Part shown: positions 25,111 to 37,441 of the stretch, piece by piece
How the letters are laid out: each line of letters begins with the position of its first letter
Position numbering within the stretch: position 1 is the first letter of the stretch
From: Hydractinia symbiolongicarpus
Taxonomy: Eukaryota; Cnidaria; Hydrozoa; Anthoathecata; Hydractiniidae
Length of the DNA stretch: 64,000 bases
Direction: 5' to 3'
Assembly (NCBI RefSeq): GCF_029227915.1
Contig: NC_079876.1
Span: 35,569,828 to 35,633,827 of the forward strand
Notes under the pieces: model-generated
What the model saw: only the letters and a program-made list of their open reading frames with translations
Told to the model about the DNA's origin: nothing
The model's database searches: none
Position numbers and translations under genes: made by a program

Positions 25111-26120
25111 GGGCCTAATAAGAAATAACATGCTTATTTCCAACTTCACATTGTGCCGGTTATAATTTATTACGGGGCAAAATATCCGTCACCTGTCCGA
25201 CAAAATTTTGTTTCCTATGAGGATGCTATGTTGGATATTCTGTTAAAGCATGTACAAAATCACGTAGATATAATTGCGAGTTTGAATCAAAAGTTTTTTT
25301 CTTCTTCATTTGTATAAAAGAAAGGTTTTGTGCAAAAAATATTTCCTTCCCGTTCTTGTTAGGCATCTGACGTCAATTTGTCGCGCCAAGAAATCCCTGG
25401 CGTTCGTAAAAATAGAATTCGGACTACTAAAAATGTTTTTTACAAGCATTCCACACGTCAAATTTCTTTTTAAGCAGATTTTTTAATGTAACCTTTTTAA
25501 TACAAAACTATAATTCGTCATAACTGTCCAGTTCGAGTTGAGAATAAAATAATTGGACGCGAGGTTATCATAAGGTGAGTCATTGTATCAGCGTGGTTGG
25601 TAGAAAAACGTGCCCTCTTCCACGTCTTAAGATGGTTCAGTTTAGCTAACTTGGCACTCGCTGATTGGTCGAGTGTAATTGTGTTGTGTCGTTAGAAATG
25701 TACGTGATCAATGTATAATTGAAGTAATGCTGTACGATGTCAACAAATTCAATACAGTAATTCAACACGACTTATATTATTACTTTAAACTTAGAGCGCG
25801 CTGAAGTGCATCATGTATGATACGACGTGTTGGGTCCATGCTGGCCAGTTATTATCTTGCGTTTGGACACAGTCTATCAGTCCTTGATATTCATCATTTG
25901 GTGGACATTTACTTGTTGACGTTCTGCTTGAACCATACGAAAAATGTCAGAAAGACAAACTAGACTAATAATATAAACTAATCGGGGGACTAATCGTTTC
26001 TAATCTAACTAATCGACCGGTTAAGCAACAAGCTTGGTTAATGTTCGTTGTTTGTGCATGTTTAATACGAAGCGATTTTTGCAGTTATTATATCGCAGAC
26101 AAAATACGCTAGTACTATTA
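25111..26120. other. AT-rich non-coding stretch
   Basis: No recognised gene or repeat; some short palindromic AT-rich words only. Confidence 0.3.
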
Positions 26121-26150
26121 CTAGTCGTTAACCCGTGAAAAAATCCACCT
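26121..26150 (-). mobile_element. Helitron-like 3' terminus (minus strand)
   Basis: On the minus strand a hairpin GTGGATTTTTTCACGGG is followed by TTAACGACTAG and then T, matching the 3' signature seen at 39270 (minus) and 21499 (plus). No corresponding 5' end was found to the right on this strand. Confidence 0.5.
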
Positions 26151-28228
26151 GTCATACATATTCGAGTCACCAGATCTTCGCCCGTCGTAGGTATCTTCAG
26201 CCATCAAATCTCGCAAAATTTGTATGTTGAACATATTTAGCACTTTTTAAATTATGATTTTTTTTGCAAATGGGATACTTACAAAGGAAAAATATATAAA
26301 GTGACAGATCACGCAATAAAATCAAAGACTGGTTTTAAGAACATTCTGGAGTGAGAAAACACCCAATAAACCACGTGACGTATAAGAAGATAGAAAATAA
26401 GAGATATAAAGACAAATTAACATCAAACTAAAAAAGAGTATTGCACTCTTACGTGTCAAAAATATTGAAAACATATTTTCATATTTACACTATAATACAT
26501 AGTCCAGTCACCAGGTCTTCGCCTATTTCGTTCTGATTATAAAAACAAAACATTAGATTTGACATTTCGTGCATCCGTAACATTTTAAACAGGGTACAGG
26601 TTTTAATATATGAGATAAATATTTCAATCTAAATGTACACACCATTTTAATACACTTTCTATGTCATTGTTGTAAGCACTGGCGCACGTCGTTTGGTGGA
26701 TTCGTTTGCGGTTCACAGCTCTGGGAATCGAGGATTTAATTCAAAATGGTAATATTCCTTTACATTGTCATATAGTCAATTTACTTTATGAATTTACATT
26801 TTAAATTTAAATTGTGTTTTTGTAACTTAAATTTATTGTTATGACGCAAAATTCTATGACGGAGAACATTGTGTGGTACGTTGAAATTTGTGGATATAAT
26901 CTGTAGCATGGCATCTAATAATACAGAGCTGGGACCGAGAACCTACGCTTAAAAACGAAAAACAGATTTATTCACGTTAACCCTGCAACCAGGGAACCAG
27001 AACGCCTAAAATATTAAATAAGGTTAGGTAGGCTATTAATTTCATTTATTTTAGCACTTAACTATTTTTTAAAAAACAACAACAATAATAAAACAACAAA
27101 GCACTAAAATATACAAGAGAGATTCTGGTTTTCATTGCGGATTAAAGTGAATAATCATAAGATGGATAAGCCGTTCACTGTGGATTGAAAATAAGAAGTT
27201 TCTTGACAATATTGTGAAGAGTGAAAATCGCAAAGTTGCTGCCTGGGCGTATGCATATACGATTTTATGATGTCATATAAAATTCACGGTCAGTGAAACT
27301 TCCAAATTGCATAACCATTATTGATATGATACAAAAGAGTTCAGCCCCTCCAGCACAGGAATTTTTATATGTTATATGTCAATCGAGAATACATACTCGG
27401 TGTATAACTGGCACTATATTAATCAAGAAAAAGATGGATAATGGACCTGGATCGTCGGCGGTGTTATTGCTGTAAACATTTCGGCCAGTAATTCGATACT
27501 TGGCGTATTGACCACAGGTAACTGTCTAGGCTTCCCAGATTTTTTCAAATTTAATGTTTAAGAGAAATAACATAAAATAACAAAATAATATGGTTTTGTC
27601 GCCCCTCTAAAATCAATTCGTTGCACCTATTTCAATGAATTTTGCATACTGGACTAAGTATGCATCTTACAAAATATACGAAAAGTTGATAAGCTGCAGA
27701 AACAAAGTTAAGAAAAGGAGAACAATTCAAATTTGGATCTGTACTCATTTTCCTCCTGTATATTTAAAATGCTAGCAGCAGCTAATCAAATGCCAGCACT
27801 CTTTCTGTTACAGATGTTTCATAAAAACAGTTGAAGGTGAAACATGAACTGATTTTGTCTTCTGACACAATAACACGACAAATAAATTATTTACACCCCT
27901 TTACTGACATTAATAATGAAAGTAAAATCCCCTAGAATTTTGAAGAAGCAGCTCTTGCTATAAAAACCAAAATGGCTAAATCTACGTTACCTAATAGTGG
28001 CACGGAATTTATGATTAGTAATGCCAGAGTAAGAATTTCTCTTTTTTCACTTAATCGCTATAAGCGGATTGTTTCAAGATGAAAAGAGAGCAACCAGATT
28101 TTGAATACAGGTGACACTAAGGATATTTTGCAAACTGTTAATTCATAACCATGTGTGTTAGCATGAATGGAGGTTTGAAAAAGAGAGAAGAGAAAAACTG
28201 TTTGTTGTGATTTTGTGTATGCTCTCAT
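26151..28228. other. AT-rich stretch without a supported gene
   Basis: No ORF with a recognisable domain. An ATG immediately followed by a donor-like GTAATATT near 26747 could be a first exon, and an acceptor-like site precedes 27811. Neither can be linked to a convincing coding exon. Confidence 0.3.
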
Positions 28229-29160
28229 TTCAGAGTTATTGTTACAAGTATAGATCCAAATATTGACTACAATATCCCCCAACTGTCAGAAAAGAGTTTA
28301 GCTGGTTAAGCCTTGCTTACATCGCACAGCGCTCCATGATAAACTTTCGTTTCTGAAAACTGCTTCTTTACGGCTCGTTAACCCCTTTTCGCCGATACAA
28401 TAAGTAATTCAGAGGTACGTAGTAATTCTCAGGCCTAGTTATTCTTCTTAGCTGTATGTTAATAAAATTTAAGATTATATAATGAGTTAACAGTACCTGC
28501 CCCCTTCTCAAGTGCTTGGTCAATATTGCTCTTGACACGTTATTACCTAAAGGACATTAACAGCAACAAATGAAACCTGTGTTTATTTAATGTAATGTAT
28601 AATAATTTTACCATTTTCAGATTAAAATTTGCATTATATACTGAACGATGGATGGAAGAGAGAAAGATCACCGGTGCAGTTTTTAAATGAGTTATCATTG
28701 CTGACACAAAACATTAAAAATGATGATAATATTGATTGTGAACTTTCAAAGAAAAACGTTTGCACTGCTATTGCTGGTTTAATAACTCTCAACGATCTAG
28801 TAGCAACTGAAAATATCATAAATTTGATAGCGCAGTTGACTTGTGTGTTATAAACTTGAAAAGCGGTATTTGAATGTGTCACCACATCTCGCATTTTACT
28901 CAAGTGGTCTGGATCAGACTATTACAGGGCCTGAAGGACTAATTATTTCAAAAGTAAAGAAACTCTTGTTCACGTAATTGGTCGGAGGAAGGTGGCCCTT
29001 GACTAGTTAAGTGACGGCTTAAAATCTTTAGATTTCTTAAATGCCATGCAAAGTTATCCAAAATTGTTCAAAGAGTTATTTGTTTTGAATAACGACTTGG
29101 TTTTCATGGACGTTATTAAAACATTAAAATTGGAAGAAAGAAAAAAAAGACATTAAAGAA
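28229..29160 (+). pseudogene. Degenerate gene relic, possibly HECT/G2E3-like
   Basis: Several short plus-strand frames look protein-like but are broken by stops and shifts. One follows an acceptor at about 28231 (frame ending in PQLSEKSLAG). Another follows an acceptor at about 28620 (LKFALYTERWMEERKITGA). The third, at 29015-29150, includes GLKSLDFLNAMQSYPKLF and then LFVLNNDLVFMDVIKTL. The last block resembles the region around GL..L..........LF..LF in the inactive-HECT G2E3-like proteins that are numerous in cnidarians. This is resemblance from memory of the family, not an alignment. It could also be part of an unrelated dead gene. Confidence 0.25.
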
Positions 29161-29910
29161 TTTATTTTCGGAATTTTATTATAAATAGTGGAAAACTTAT
29201 TATTATTATTATAATTTTGGTTACTTATTATTATTACTCTACTTGGATTTGGACTTGGAAAAATACATGTGTGTATTGAGAGTTCATTGTCGATTACATT
29301 GCTTGATAATTGTCAAGTCCGGGACACTTTTAATGCAGCATCTGAAGCTGTCATGATTGATAATAGGAATTCAACTATACATATTCTTTTATAAGTATAT
29401 TTTAGCATTAATATGAAAATGAGAATCACTTCTTTAAACAGACACGTTTTTAAGAAACGTTCTATGCATGACTTGAATCTTAATCAAGAAGAATGCGGTA
29501 GGTTTTTTAGAAACAACAAAACATCTGGTCTCATTTAATCACAGTACACATTTTCTTTGTTAACAATGATTTTCAAAAGCTATTTTTGTTGGATAATTCG
29601 CTCGTTCATTTAACATTCTTGTTGGTTATTTTTATTATTTTTATTTTATTTTTTTTAGTTTGGTAGATCTATTAATGATTTATCAGGAAACAATCGGGAC
29701 AGTTTTTGTTTAATACATTTTTAAATGAAACAACTCCTCGTAACATTTCTGTTTTATTTAGATGTCGATATAACAGTCTTAACGCGAAGTGTAACTGTCT
29801 TCTTCTACACAATAAAACTCGTTCTTCTGTGTTCGTTTATACATTTGCTTACGTTGTGTTTTGTTTGTCATACAGTACTAGTTTCTTTACTTTAGTGCTT
29901 TATCAGAACA
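29161..29910. other. AT-rich non-coding stretch
   Basis: Low-complexity TTATTATTA and poly-T tracts; no supported gene. The 125-residue open frame at 29706-30083 runs through the Helitron-like hairpin at 29921 and has no domain. Confidence 0.35.
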
Positions 29911-29940
29911 TTAGTCGGGGCCTGTGGAAACATCCACGGG
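29911..29940 (-). mobile_element. Helitron-like 3' terminus (minus strand)
   Basis: The minus strand reads the hairpin CCCGTGGATG-TTTCCACAGG followed by CCCCGACTAA and T. The terminal CTAA fits the Helitron CTRR rule and the hairpin is shared with the other copies. The 5' end was not identified. Confidence 0.45.
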
Positions 29941-30539
29941 TTCAGGCGCTCTTTTTATACCGCAATTGCATGCATCTTTCTACTTACGGTACCATTTTGC
30001 GTGTCGGTATTTTAAATGCATTGTCTATCATAATCTCGTCATTTTTAGCTCCCTTTTCTAAGTATACGCCTTTCGCACATTAGAAGATCGCAATTGAGAT
30101 GTGAATCATATCTGATCCGTATCGATTATGAATTTGTCCTATTTAGCGTCACTTCTTTTCAACATGCAAATTCTGTGGATATATAACATAATGAAATGTC
30201 GATTTTTGAGACTGTATACACCATAAATAAAATATCTAAACATTAATTGCAGAAGAAAAACATCAAAACTACACTTAATTATTATGTACACACCAATATC
30301 TACAACATTAATGTCTAAACATAATTAAAGAAACCTATACTGTCCTTGCAACGCTTGGTCTTGACTTCAACACCATGAGTTCGCAGCAAAAGTATAACAC
30401 ACAGGTACAAGCTTATTCTTGGTCAATTCCAACTTTTAACAGGTGATAAGAAGTGATTCACTAGTTGATCAAGTGTCGAAATTAGTGAAAATATTAAACT
30501 AAGCTACTGAAACAATAATCACAATTAAAGGATTCCATT

Positions 30540-31058
30540 GAAATTAAAAGGGAAAATTAAAGTAAATAGTCAGGGCTTCCTCATAAATTCTTTGCGGAAT
30601 TATTTCACATAGTGCAGAATACGACCCTCCAATAATTGGAAGACTTGTCTTGCAACCTGTTCCACCAACTGAAAATAAATTAAACCCCAAATAGCATTGC
30701 AGACCTGCGCCAAGAAGGAAACAGAAAAAATAATCGCTTTAAATGCAATAATTGTATAAATCATTCTGAACTCTGCTCAGCACCATGTTTTAAAAAAATT
30801 TCATAATAAAGTCTGAAAGATAACTTGCTAGAGAAGAAATGAACATTTTTTATGTATATTTTAACATTTATAATATGATAATCCTTGGTTGTTGAGGTAA
30901 AAAATGGTAGGTCGCACAAGGTTACAATACTTGACGTGTATAGTTGTTCGCGTCTGATTACTCTGGTCGCATGAAAACATATTTTGACGTATACATACGC
31001 TTGTGGCGTAATAGAACACCTCGTCTAGAATTGTAAGGAGAAAAGCATTTGCCACCAA
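30540..31058 (-). CDS. Weak candidate minus-strand gene fragment
   Basis: Two protein-like minus-strand pieces lie near each other. The first, within 31058-30861, ends HVKYCNLVRPTIFYL then NNQGLSYYKC and a stop. The second follows a good acceptor (TTTTCAG at about 30670) and begins with VGGTGCKTSLPIIGG. They could be exons of one small secreted protein, but no ATG, signal peptide or phase-consistent junction could be fixed. I do not recognise a family. Confidence 0.2.
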
Positions 31059-31256
31059 CAGGTTAAAGCGCCCGGAAAAAGAAGAATTGCATAAAAGTGT
31101 CGAACCAAGATTAAAACATCTTGGAAGAAAATAAAGGATAAACTATAAATATTTCTACATTTTATAACTTATTTAAATTAAAAAAAATCACTGAATGTTA
31201 TTTTTGTTTCTTAAAACTAGTTGATAAAGATCGATGATTAAGAGAAAGTAAGTATA

Positions 31257-32390
31257 TTGGAGTTGCTACTTTAGAAATAAAAAGTCACAATGCGCATTTT
31301 ATGCAGGTGTCAAACAATTAGACGAAAAATCAACTGGGTGTCGAACAGGCTTATCATGGTAAATATTTCTTACGCTAATTCTTATCAATTTGTGAGCATT
31401 GATAATTTGCTTTTTTGAACAAATGGGTTGCTGGAAAAAAAAACATAAACTCGTTTTTCCCACAGGCCATATTTCCGCAACTTAATACTATAAGTATGAT
31501 ATTACATGAGCGGAGGCCACCCTCCTTGAATACACACACTATCAGTGCACCACGCTTTTTGTTCCAACAACACGCTATCTAAAAGCTCAAGGCGAAAACC
31601 CCAGACTCACCAATAACCCGCACCATTGAATACATAAACAAAATGAACCAAATCCTGATCAACCACGATAAATGCATGGACATTTAATTTTGTCTTGGTG
31701 AAATGACTAAAACGCTAAAAGATTTTTCACCACCCCGGTTCATGGTGTAGACAGTAGTTATGCATCGTATTACCCAAAATCCAACATCCCAAGACCAATG
31801 GAAACCTACAACGTTTATTTCACTAAACTCAAAGCCTAATCCACTAAACAACATAAAACAGATCAAAATTTCCTGCTCATAAATTCGAATATCTTTGTTT
31901 ACATCAAAGTCCGCAAGTCCTTTTACATTCTCTGTAATTCGAATACAGAATTACGATCCAAAATTCTTTCTTTAATGCTTTTGCGCCCGACAATTATTTA
32001 GACATCGAAATTTCAAACTCACAGATTCAAACATTTTTGTTTACATCAAAGTTTCCCAGCACTGTTACATTTTTGGAATTCTTTTTAAAGCGTAGGATCC
32101 AAAATTTCAGCTTTTATGCTTCCCTTTTGCGCCCACAATCATCCAGACATTGACAACAACAAAAACATAAGCATTCCGGGTATAGGTTGTTGCAGAAAAT
32201 TGTGGCCAATAAAATCGCATTTATATGTCACAAACAAACAGACGAAACAAAGAAAAAAAAATTTGCTTAAACATATGAGAGTCTTGGTTACAAAGGATAA
32301 GTTCTCATAACATTGCTACTTTAAAGATAAAAATTGGCAATGCGCGTTTTATATAGGTGTAAAACAATGAGACTACAATCGTGGTCACTA
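31257..32390. repeat. Pair of ~80-bp direct repeats flanking a tandem duplication
   Basis: A block starting TTGCTACTTTA(G/A)A at 31262 recurs at 32314 with the shared core CAATGCGC(A/G)TTTTAT and AGGTGT(C/A)AAACAAT. Between them, a segment of about 145 bp opening with TTTGTTTACATCAAAGT (about 31895 and 32037) is tandemly duplicated with strong divergence. This suggests an old repeat-bounded unit. No coding content was recognised. Confidence 0.5.
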
Positions 32391-32588
32391 TATGTTGGCA
32401 TAAGACAAAGAATTTCGCAGTTGGCAACCACAAGTAATTGCATAGGCTCATTCTGTATTAGATTCATACATCTTGAACTTGTCAAAGTTCACCTGTCTAT
32501 GTTCAAAGTGGGCTAAAGTTATTTGGTAAATACGAATTTCTTAAAATGTGCAAATTGTTGCTGATGTCAGCAAGGCCGTTAATCACGA

Positions 32589-32616
32589 ATTTCGGGGCCT
32601 TCGTGGTCCCCGAAAT
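32589..32616. repeat. Hairpin with 9-bp GC-rich perfect stem
   Basis: ATTTCGGGG at 32589-32597 and its reverse complement CCCCGAAAT at 32608-32616 are separated by ten bases. It is followed by a CTGCCGG tandem (about 32715-32732). Confidence 0.7.
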
Positions 32617-34192
32617 GAATTATTTCGGTGTGCAGGCGTGCTAAAGAATGTGACTAGCAACTTTTCAACGCTCTCTGCCTGGTCTACTTGTGTGCACAAG
32701 CAGCGACTTTGCACTCTGCCGGCTGCCGGCTGCAGAGCGTTGACTGTTTGACTGTTTTGTCCATATTTGGATAATGAGTAAAAATGCCTTGGTCTCAATA
32801 TTTTTGTCCGCGATTGTAGAAATTAAAAAAACAGGTTGACGAGAAAGCTTATCGTGGTAAATATTTTGTAGGCAAAGACGTCCACAACATCCTTAAGATT
32901 TTTACCAGGCATATTTTATATGCACATGTACTTTGCTGTTTACCTCAGCTTATTTAAACATTAATCAAACTGGAGATATCTTTTCAAAGTTCCGTGAAAA
33001 CTTAAGAATTTGACTATTTAATGATTATCGTAAAAGTCAGAAAAAAATGATGTTGTTTGTGGTATTCTTTGTTTTATTTACTGCAACCGTGTTTTGCAGC
33101 CAAGATTAAAGATTAAATATCTTTTAAACAATAAACTAGCCTTTGTTCAGAATCATTCAAAGGTAACAACTGATTATATAATTACCTGGCGCTTCGCAAC
33201 GCGCGCTGCCATACCGCATGGCCCAAAATACAAAAGGTCACCGCTTATTCGCAGATTAAAGTTCTCAGCCTGAATAAACGCGGACGATGAGAAAAAACAA
33301 AAACGAAACGCAGAAAAAATCCAGACTGATCAAACAAAACTGCAATGGCTTTATTCTCAATATACCATGCAATAAGTGACTATGGTTTGATTTTGGAAGC
33401 AATTAGGGGGGAGTAATTTTGTACTACGGCCTGGGGATCATTTTCTGTTAGGAGGGTTCACTATACACTAGCGTAATGTCAAAACACGTACAGATATTTT
33501 TTAATCATAAAATTTTACTCTTTCTAATGGAAACATCACAGATACATTGTATTTGTCGCATGCTTAATTCCTGGCGCCTTTTATCCTTCATACGTTACAT
33601 ACGCTAATGATTACGAAAAATAATTTATTGTTAATTCAAGATAAACACATGAACGACTATCTAATTAAAACAGATTGTGTGTTAAGTAAAGGGGAAATAT
33701 TTTTTTGTCAAAAATTAATTAAGCCAAATAATTTAAAGAAGTTGTTGACAAATTAATGTATGAATATTATTAGAACGTAGAAAATATTCTATTTCATCGC
33801 TAAAAAGGATTGTGACATAAAGTTATCCCGTTGATTTCGCATAATATAAAAACAAGAATTTCTTTGTGAAATTCTGATTTGGTATACCATAAAAATAATA
33901 AAATTCTGCTTTTGAAGTTGCTACAACTGAAGGTGTGGATAATTTACACAATGTTATGAGAACATTCTCTGTTTTTGTTCGCTGCACAAAAACATAAAAA
34001 TAAAGAGATAACACCTAAATGATTTAGATATAACGCTCACATGAAAAATTAAACTGTAAAACGAAATCTCTAAAAAGAAAAAAGGCGAGAAAAAAATGAT
34101 AAAGAACAAAATATCAAAGAAAAATGTAAGAATAAGAAAAGAAAAAGTAAACAAGATTAAAGTGGAAAATTTTAAAACGGTTAGAAGAGTAA
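32617..34192. other. AT-rich non-coding stretch
   Basis: Upstream region of the PAN-type gene; no exon or promoter element could be fixed. The mirrored ORFs at 32.5-32.8 kb have no domain. Confidence 0.35.
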
Positions 34193-35157
34193 ATGAAAGC
34201 TGCAAAAATGTTACAGAAAATTATATTTGCTTCATATCTCATTACGTTCTTTCCCGTAAAAGCTGAGCAGCCATTCTGCAATTTACACACTTTATTCCCA
34301 ATTAATGACAGAGTTTTTAACATAAGTAAAGAACACTGCGGAAGTCGTTTTGTTGTTTTAAAGACAACTTCAAACAATTACATCCAATGTGCTGACGAAT
34401 GCTTACGCAAGAAGTTTTGTCTCTCCATTTACTTTAAAAGAAGAACAGACGCAGTAGATGAAAATAATTGTTTTGGTTTCAAAGACAAAACAGTTTATTT
34501 AAAGCAATGTCTAATCGACACTCGTCCTGGTGAAATTCAGTGTGATGTACCAACTGTAGAAAACTTTTTCATACAATTGCAAGGTTAGCTCTATTTATTA
34601 TTTGCCAATGTTTTTGTGTTCAGAATATTTTAGTAATTAAGACAACAATTAAAGTTTTTGACATGCGTTATGCACAAAAATTGGAATTTTACGTTATTGA
34701 ATTACAATAATGACCATACTATAGAGATCCTTAATACCTCCATGCAATGACGTTACCACTTGGGTTTTTCGTTAGTTCCAAACCTATTTGTTTTAAATCA
34801 GTTCTTAAAGGTCACGAAACCATATATTACTGTTACACGTTTTTTACAAATTCTTATGTTAAAGAAATACTGGCAGCAAAAACATTTAACTTAAGTTTCT
34901 TATGACAAACTAATTACTTTTTGTGGCTTCATACATTTTTTAAATTATTATAAACCAGTTTCGTGTAAAGGATAGTCTTCATTTACACGTAGGTTCGGGG
35001 ATTAGGCTGCATGCAGCCATCTGGAACACATAAATAAGGACTATTCGTTAGCCTGTATGAGAATTCCCGAAATTTTTTAACAAAACGTACAAGTAGCGAT
35101 CTAAATATATTTTAATATCCTTTCGTAATTTTAGGTTGCAGTCGTGGTAACATATGA
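34193..35157 (+). CDS. Small secreted PAN/apple-like protein
   Basis: Exon 1 (34193-34583) opens at ATG. It encodes a signal peptide (MLQKIIFASYLITFF within the first 25 residues) and then a cysteine-bearing domain with the pattern C..H.......C, CADECLRKKFC and NNCFGF, ending near KQCLID and IQCDVP. The CA..CL....C spacing is characteristic of PAN/apple domains, which mediate protein or carbohydrate binding outside the cell. A donor at 34584 and an acceptor at 35134 join in phase to a tiny last exon (35135-35157), giving a six-residue C-terminal end with one more Cys (CSRGNI). Without splicing the frame ends at 34588 after 131 residues. The full product would be about 136 residues: a single PAN-like module, short for the family, whose members are usually multi-domain. 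Confidence 0.6.
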
Positions 35158-35694
35158 ACATGTATCCTAGGGCAAGCGCTCGATAAAGCACCAGGAAGAG
35201 CCCTCGATAAAAAGATGTCATATCAAATACACTTGTTACTTGATGTAACTACTGAAATTGATCTTGCTAGCGCTTATTTGACGACGTAATTACGAAACCT
35301 TTTTTTTATTATTCATTTTATTTTTTTTATATCGCGACGTTAAATGTATCGTTGCAAATAACGCCCAATGTCCGCATAAAAAAATTATAATGTGAGCGGG
35401 TCAGAGAAATGCAAGTAATAATTAAATGACGTTTTTGTTAGAACAAGCAGGTAGCTCTTAAAGTTAACATATAGATTTCACTTTTGTGTTGTATTTTACT
35501 TGAGATCAAAGTTCTTGTGTTTCCGCATGCACCCCTAAAGTAATAATAGCTCTAACGTGCAGACGTTTAGTATTAGTATTGTTTTTATGACGGAAATATG
35601 CAATGTATGTATATATATATCGTGGAGATTTTGTATTGTCTCAAGATATGGCTACATAACAAAGAGGAAATTTAAACGTTCGCAATAAGTCCAC

Positions 35695-35700
35695 AATAAA
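35695..35700 (+). terminator. Possible poly(A) signal of the PAN-like gene
   Basis: AATAAA lies about 540 bases after the candidate stop at 35157 on the plus strand. The distance is plausible but long; the assignment is positional only. Confidence 0.25.
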
Positions 35701-36490
35701 ATTTATGAAAAGAGATCTTTTAAAAGGCACCAAACTTGAATTCTCCAAAGTGAGCAATCCATAACCAAATGGAATACTTTAAAAACGGCTTGCTTTTCAT
35801 TTAATGTATATCATTAGTGGAAACCCAGGATATACAATAATACCAAGGAAAGTAGGTGATACACAAGTGCTTTACCACAAAAGTGAACTGGACCTGCCAA
35901 ATTAGGTTTGTCTAAGCAAAGGTTAAACACGTAACAGAAATATAGAAATAAGAAACCTTGTTGCTTAAAATAAAAATGTATCGCATCTGCTATTTCATGT
36001 TTACACAAGTTTTATCTCGCGCACAACCGATTATTAATGTAGAGTGTATCTAGGTAACCCTGCATTGAACGTTAGATTGAGCGTTTAAGTGCCGCTAAAC
36101 CGTGCTGCACAACCTTATGAAGTCCTCATAGTAGTGCGCTGTGTAGAATGCCTATAGCAGTGCGCTATAAGACATAATGTTCTTTTCAAAAAATTACTTT
36201 CTCGCAAACGTTGAAATAAAAAGTGGACAGCCTGACGTTACTTCATACTGCAAAGACTAAGTCAGCAATTTTATTTTACGGCATAAGTTCTGGTGAGTTT
36301 TATTTTCAAATAAATAGGCTACTTCCAACTACAATTTTTTTTTCAATTTACATAAGTTGTATTTATTTTCGTTACATGATATTTCGTGCTCTGTTACACG
36401 GCACCTCAGATCCTATCGTAAAAGTTACAACACCTTCCACCCTTCCACAAGTCGATTAACCATTAAAGCCGTAACAAGTTATAGAAAAAG
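35701..36490. other. AT-rich stretch without a supported gene
   Basis: No recognisable domain or exon. The open frames at 36223-36459 and 36357-36617 overlap each other in different frames and precede the transposon relics. Confidence 0.3.
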
Positions 36491-36790
36491 ATGCCAAAAG
36501 CACATGCAAGATTACCAGGTCCAGGAGAAGAGAATCCGTCGAAGCGCCAAAGAGAAAATGGGTCATCCGCTTTGGACGATTGGAAGAAATTCTTTACTTA
36601 TAAATAAGAGCAGCTAAAACAAAATTATATAGAAGACACAAGAGATTTCATTAACAAGCTTAAAAAAGAACCTTCAACGACCTTAAAACACAGAGTGCAA
36701 TACAAATTCAATTCGGACATTAAAAACCAGACCGGTGACCTTATGTATTTTGCCAAAAATGATAAGGGAACATTTATAATGGTACAAGGT
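36491..36790 (+). pseudogene. Unidentified repeat-derived ORF
   Basis: A plus-strand frame opens at ATG 36491 (MPKAHARLPGPGEENPSKRQ). It passes a stop near 36606, continues as a charged helix-like stretch, and then reads VQYKFNSDIKNQTGDL. It is protein-like but broken and has no domain I recognise. Its position just before Helitron helicase sequence suggests it is part of, or next to, that element. Confidence 0.25.
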
Positions 36791-37137
36791 CAATTATCGA
36801 TTGTGAAATTCTTACTGTTATTTGTAGAAGTGGTAGTGTGTTTAGTCCTAGAGTGTCTCTCTGCCCAAATGATACCAATCTACCTTTACAATTAAAGCGC
36901 AGTCAGTTTTCTTTAAGATTGTCTTACGTATTGACTATTAATAAGAGTCAAGGCCAAACTTTCGAGAAATTTGGTATATTTTTACATAGACATTTCTTTA
37001 GTAACGTCCAGCTTTATGTTGCATTTTCACATGCTCAGTCATTTCATGCCGTGAAGGCCAATGTTGTTAATACTTTTAAGCAAGGTTATGTACGAAATAT
37101 GTTTCACAAAAAATGTGTTTTTCCACAAGTTTGGTAA
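36791..37137 (+). pseudogene. Helitron PIF1-type helicase, C-terminal relic
   Basis: The plus strand, with one frame change near 36840, encodes the final helicase motifs: an IDCEILT-like block, FSPRVSLCPNDTNLPL, then LSYVLTINKSQGQTFEKFG and the closing QLYVAFSHAQSF. It aligns motif by motif with the last part of the Helitron at 63.8-64 kb, where the equivalent reads MTINKAQGQTFEKVG. The Rep domain and the helicase Walker motifs are missing, so this is a 5'-truncated dead copy. The next repeat, an endonuclease-USP element, begins about 300 bases downstream. Confidence 0.8.
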
Positions 37138-37441
37138 AATATTCAATTCTTTGATTTAATGCAACACTATGGTACTAGGAATCGGTTTGTGCTACATTGT
37201 TACATGTTAGCATTAACCCCACAACAACACAAAATTTAATGTAAAAGATTGCAATTGCTACCAACTTCTGCCTTTTCACTTTTGAGTGGAAAAATTGTGT
37301 ATTGTATAAGCAAGTGTTACACTATGTTTGCCTTACTACACACGTTCACTTATTAAAGTATTATGTCATTGATGATGAGGTGACAAAACAGCTAGCTGTA
37401 ATGATATTTCTTGTCTAATGACAGCTGGTTCTACTATAGTT

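Noticed and set aside
29706-30083. 125-residue plus-strand ORF
   Set aside because: Composition is typical of translated AT-rich DNA; it runs across a Helitron 3' hairpin and has no recognisable domain.
34114-34377. Minus-strand ORFs over the PAN-like gene
   Set aside because: They are antisense to a signal peptide plus Cys-patterned exon on the plus strand, which is the better-supported coding strand.
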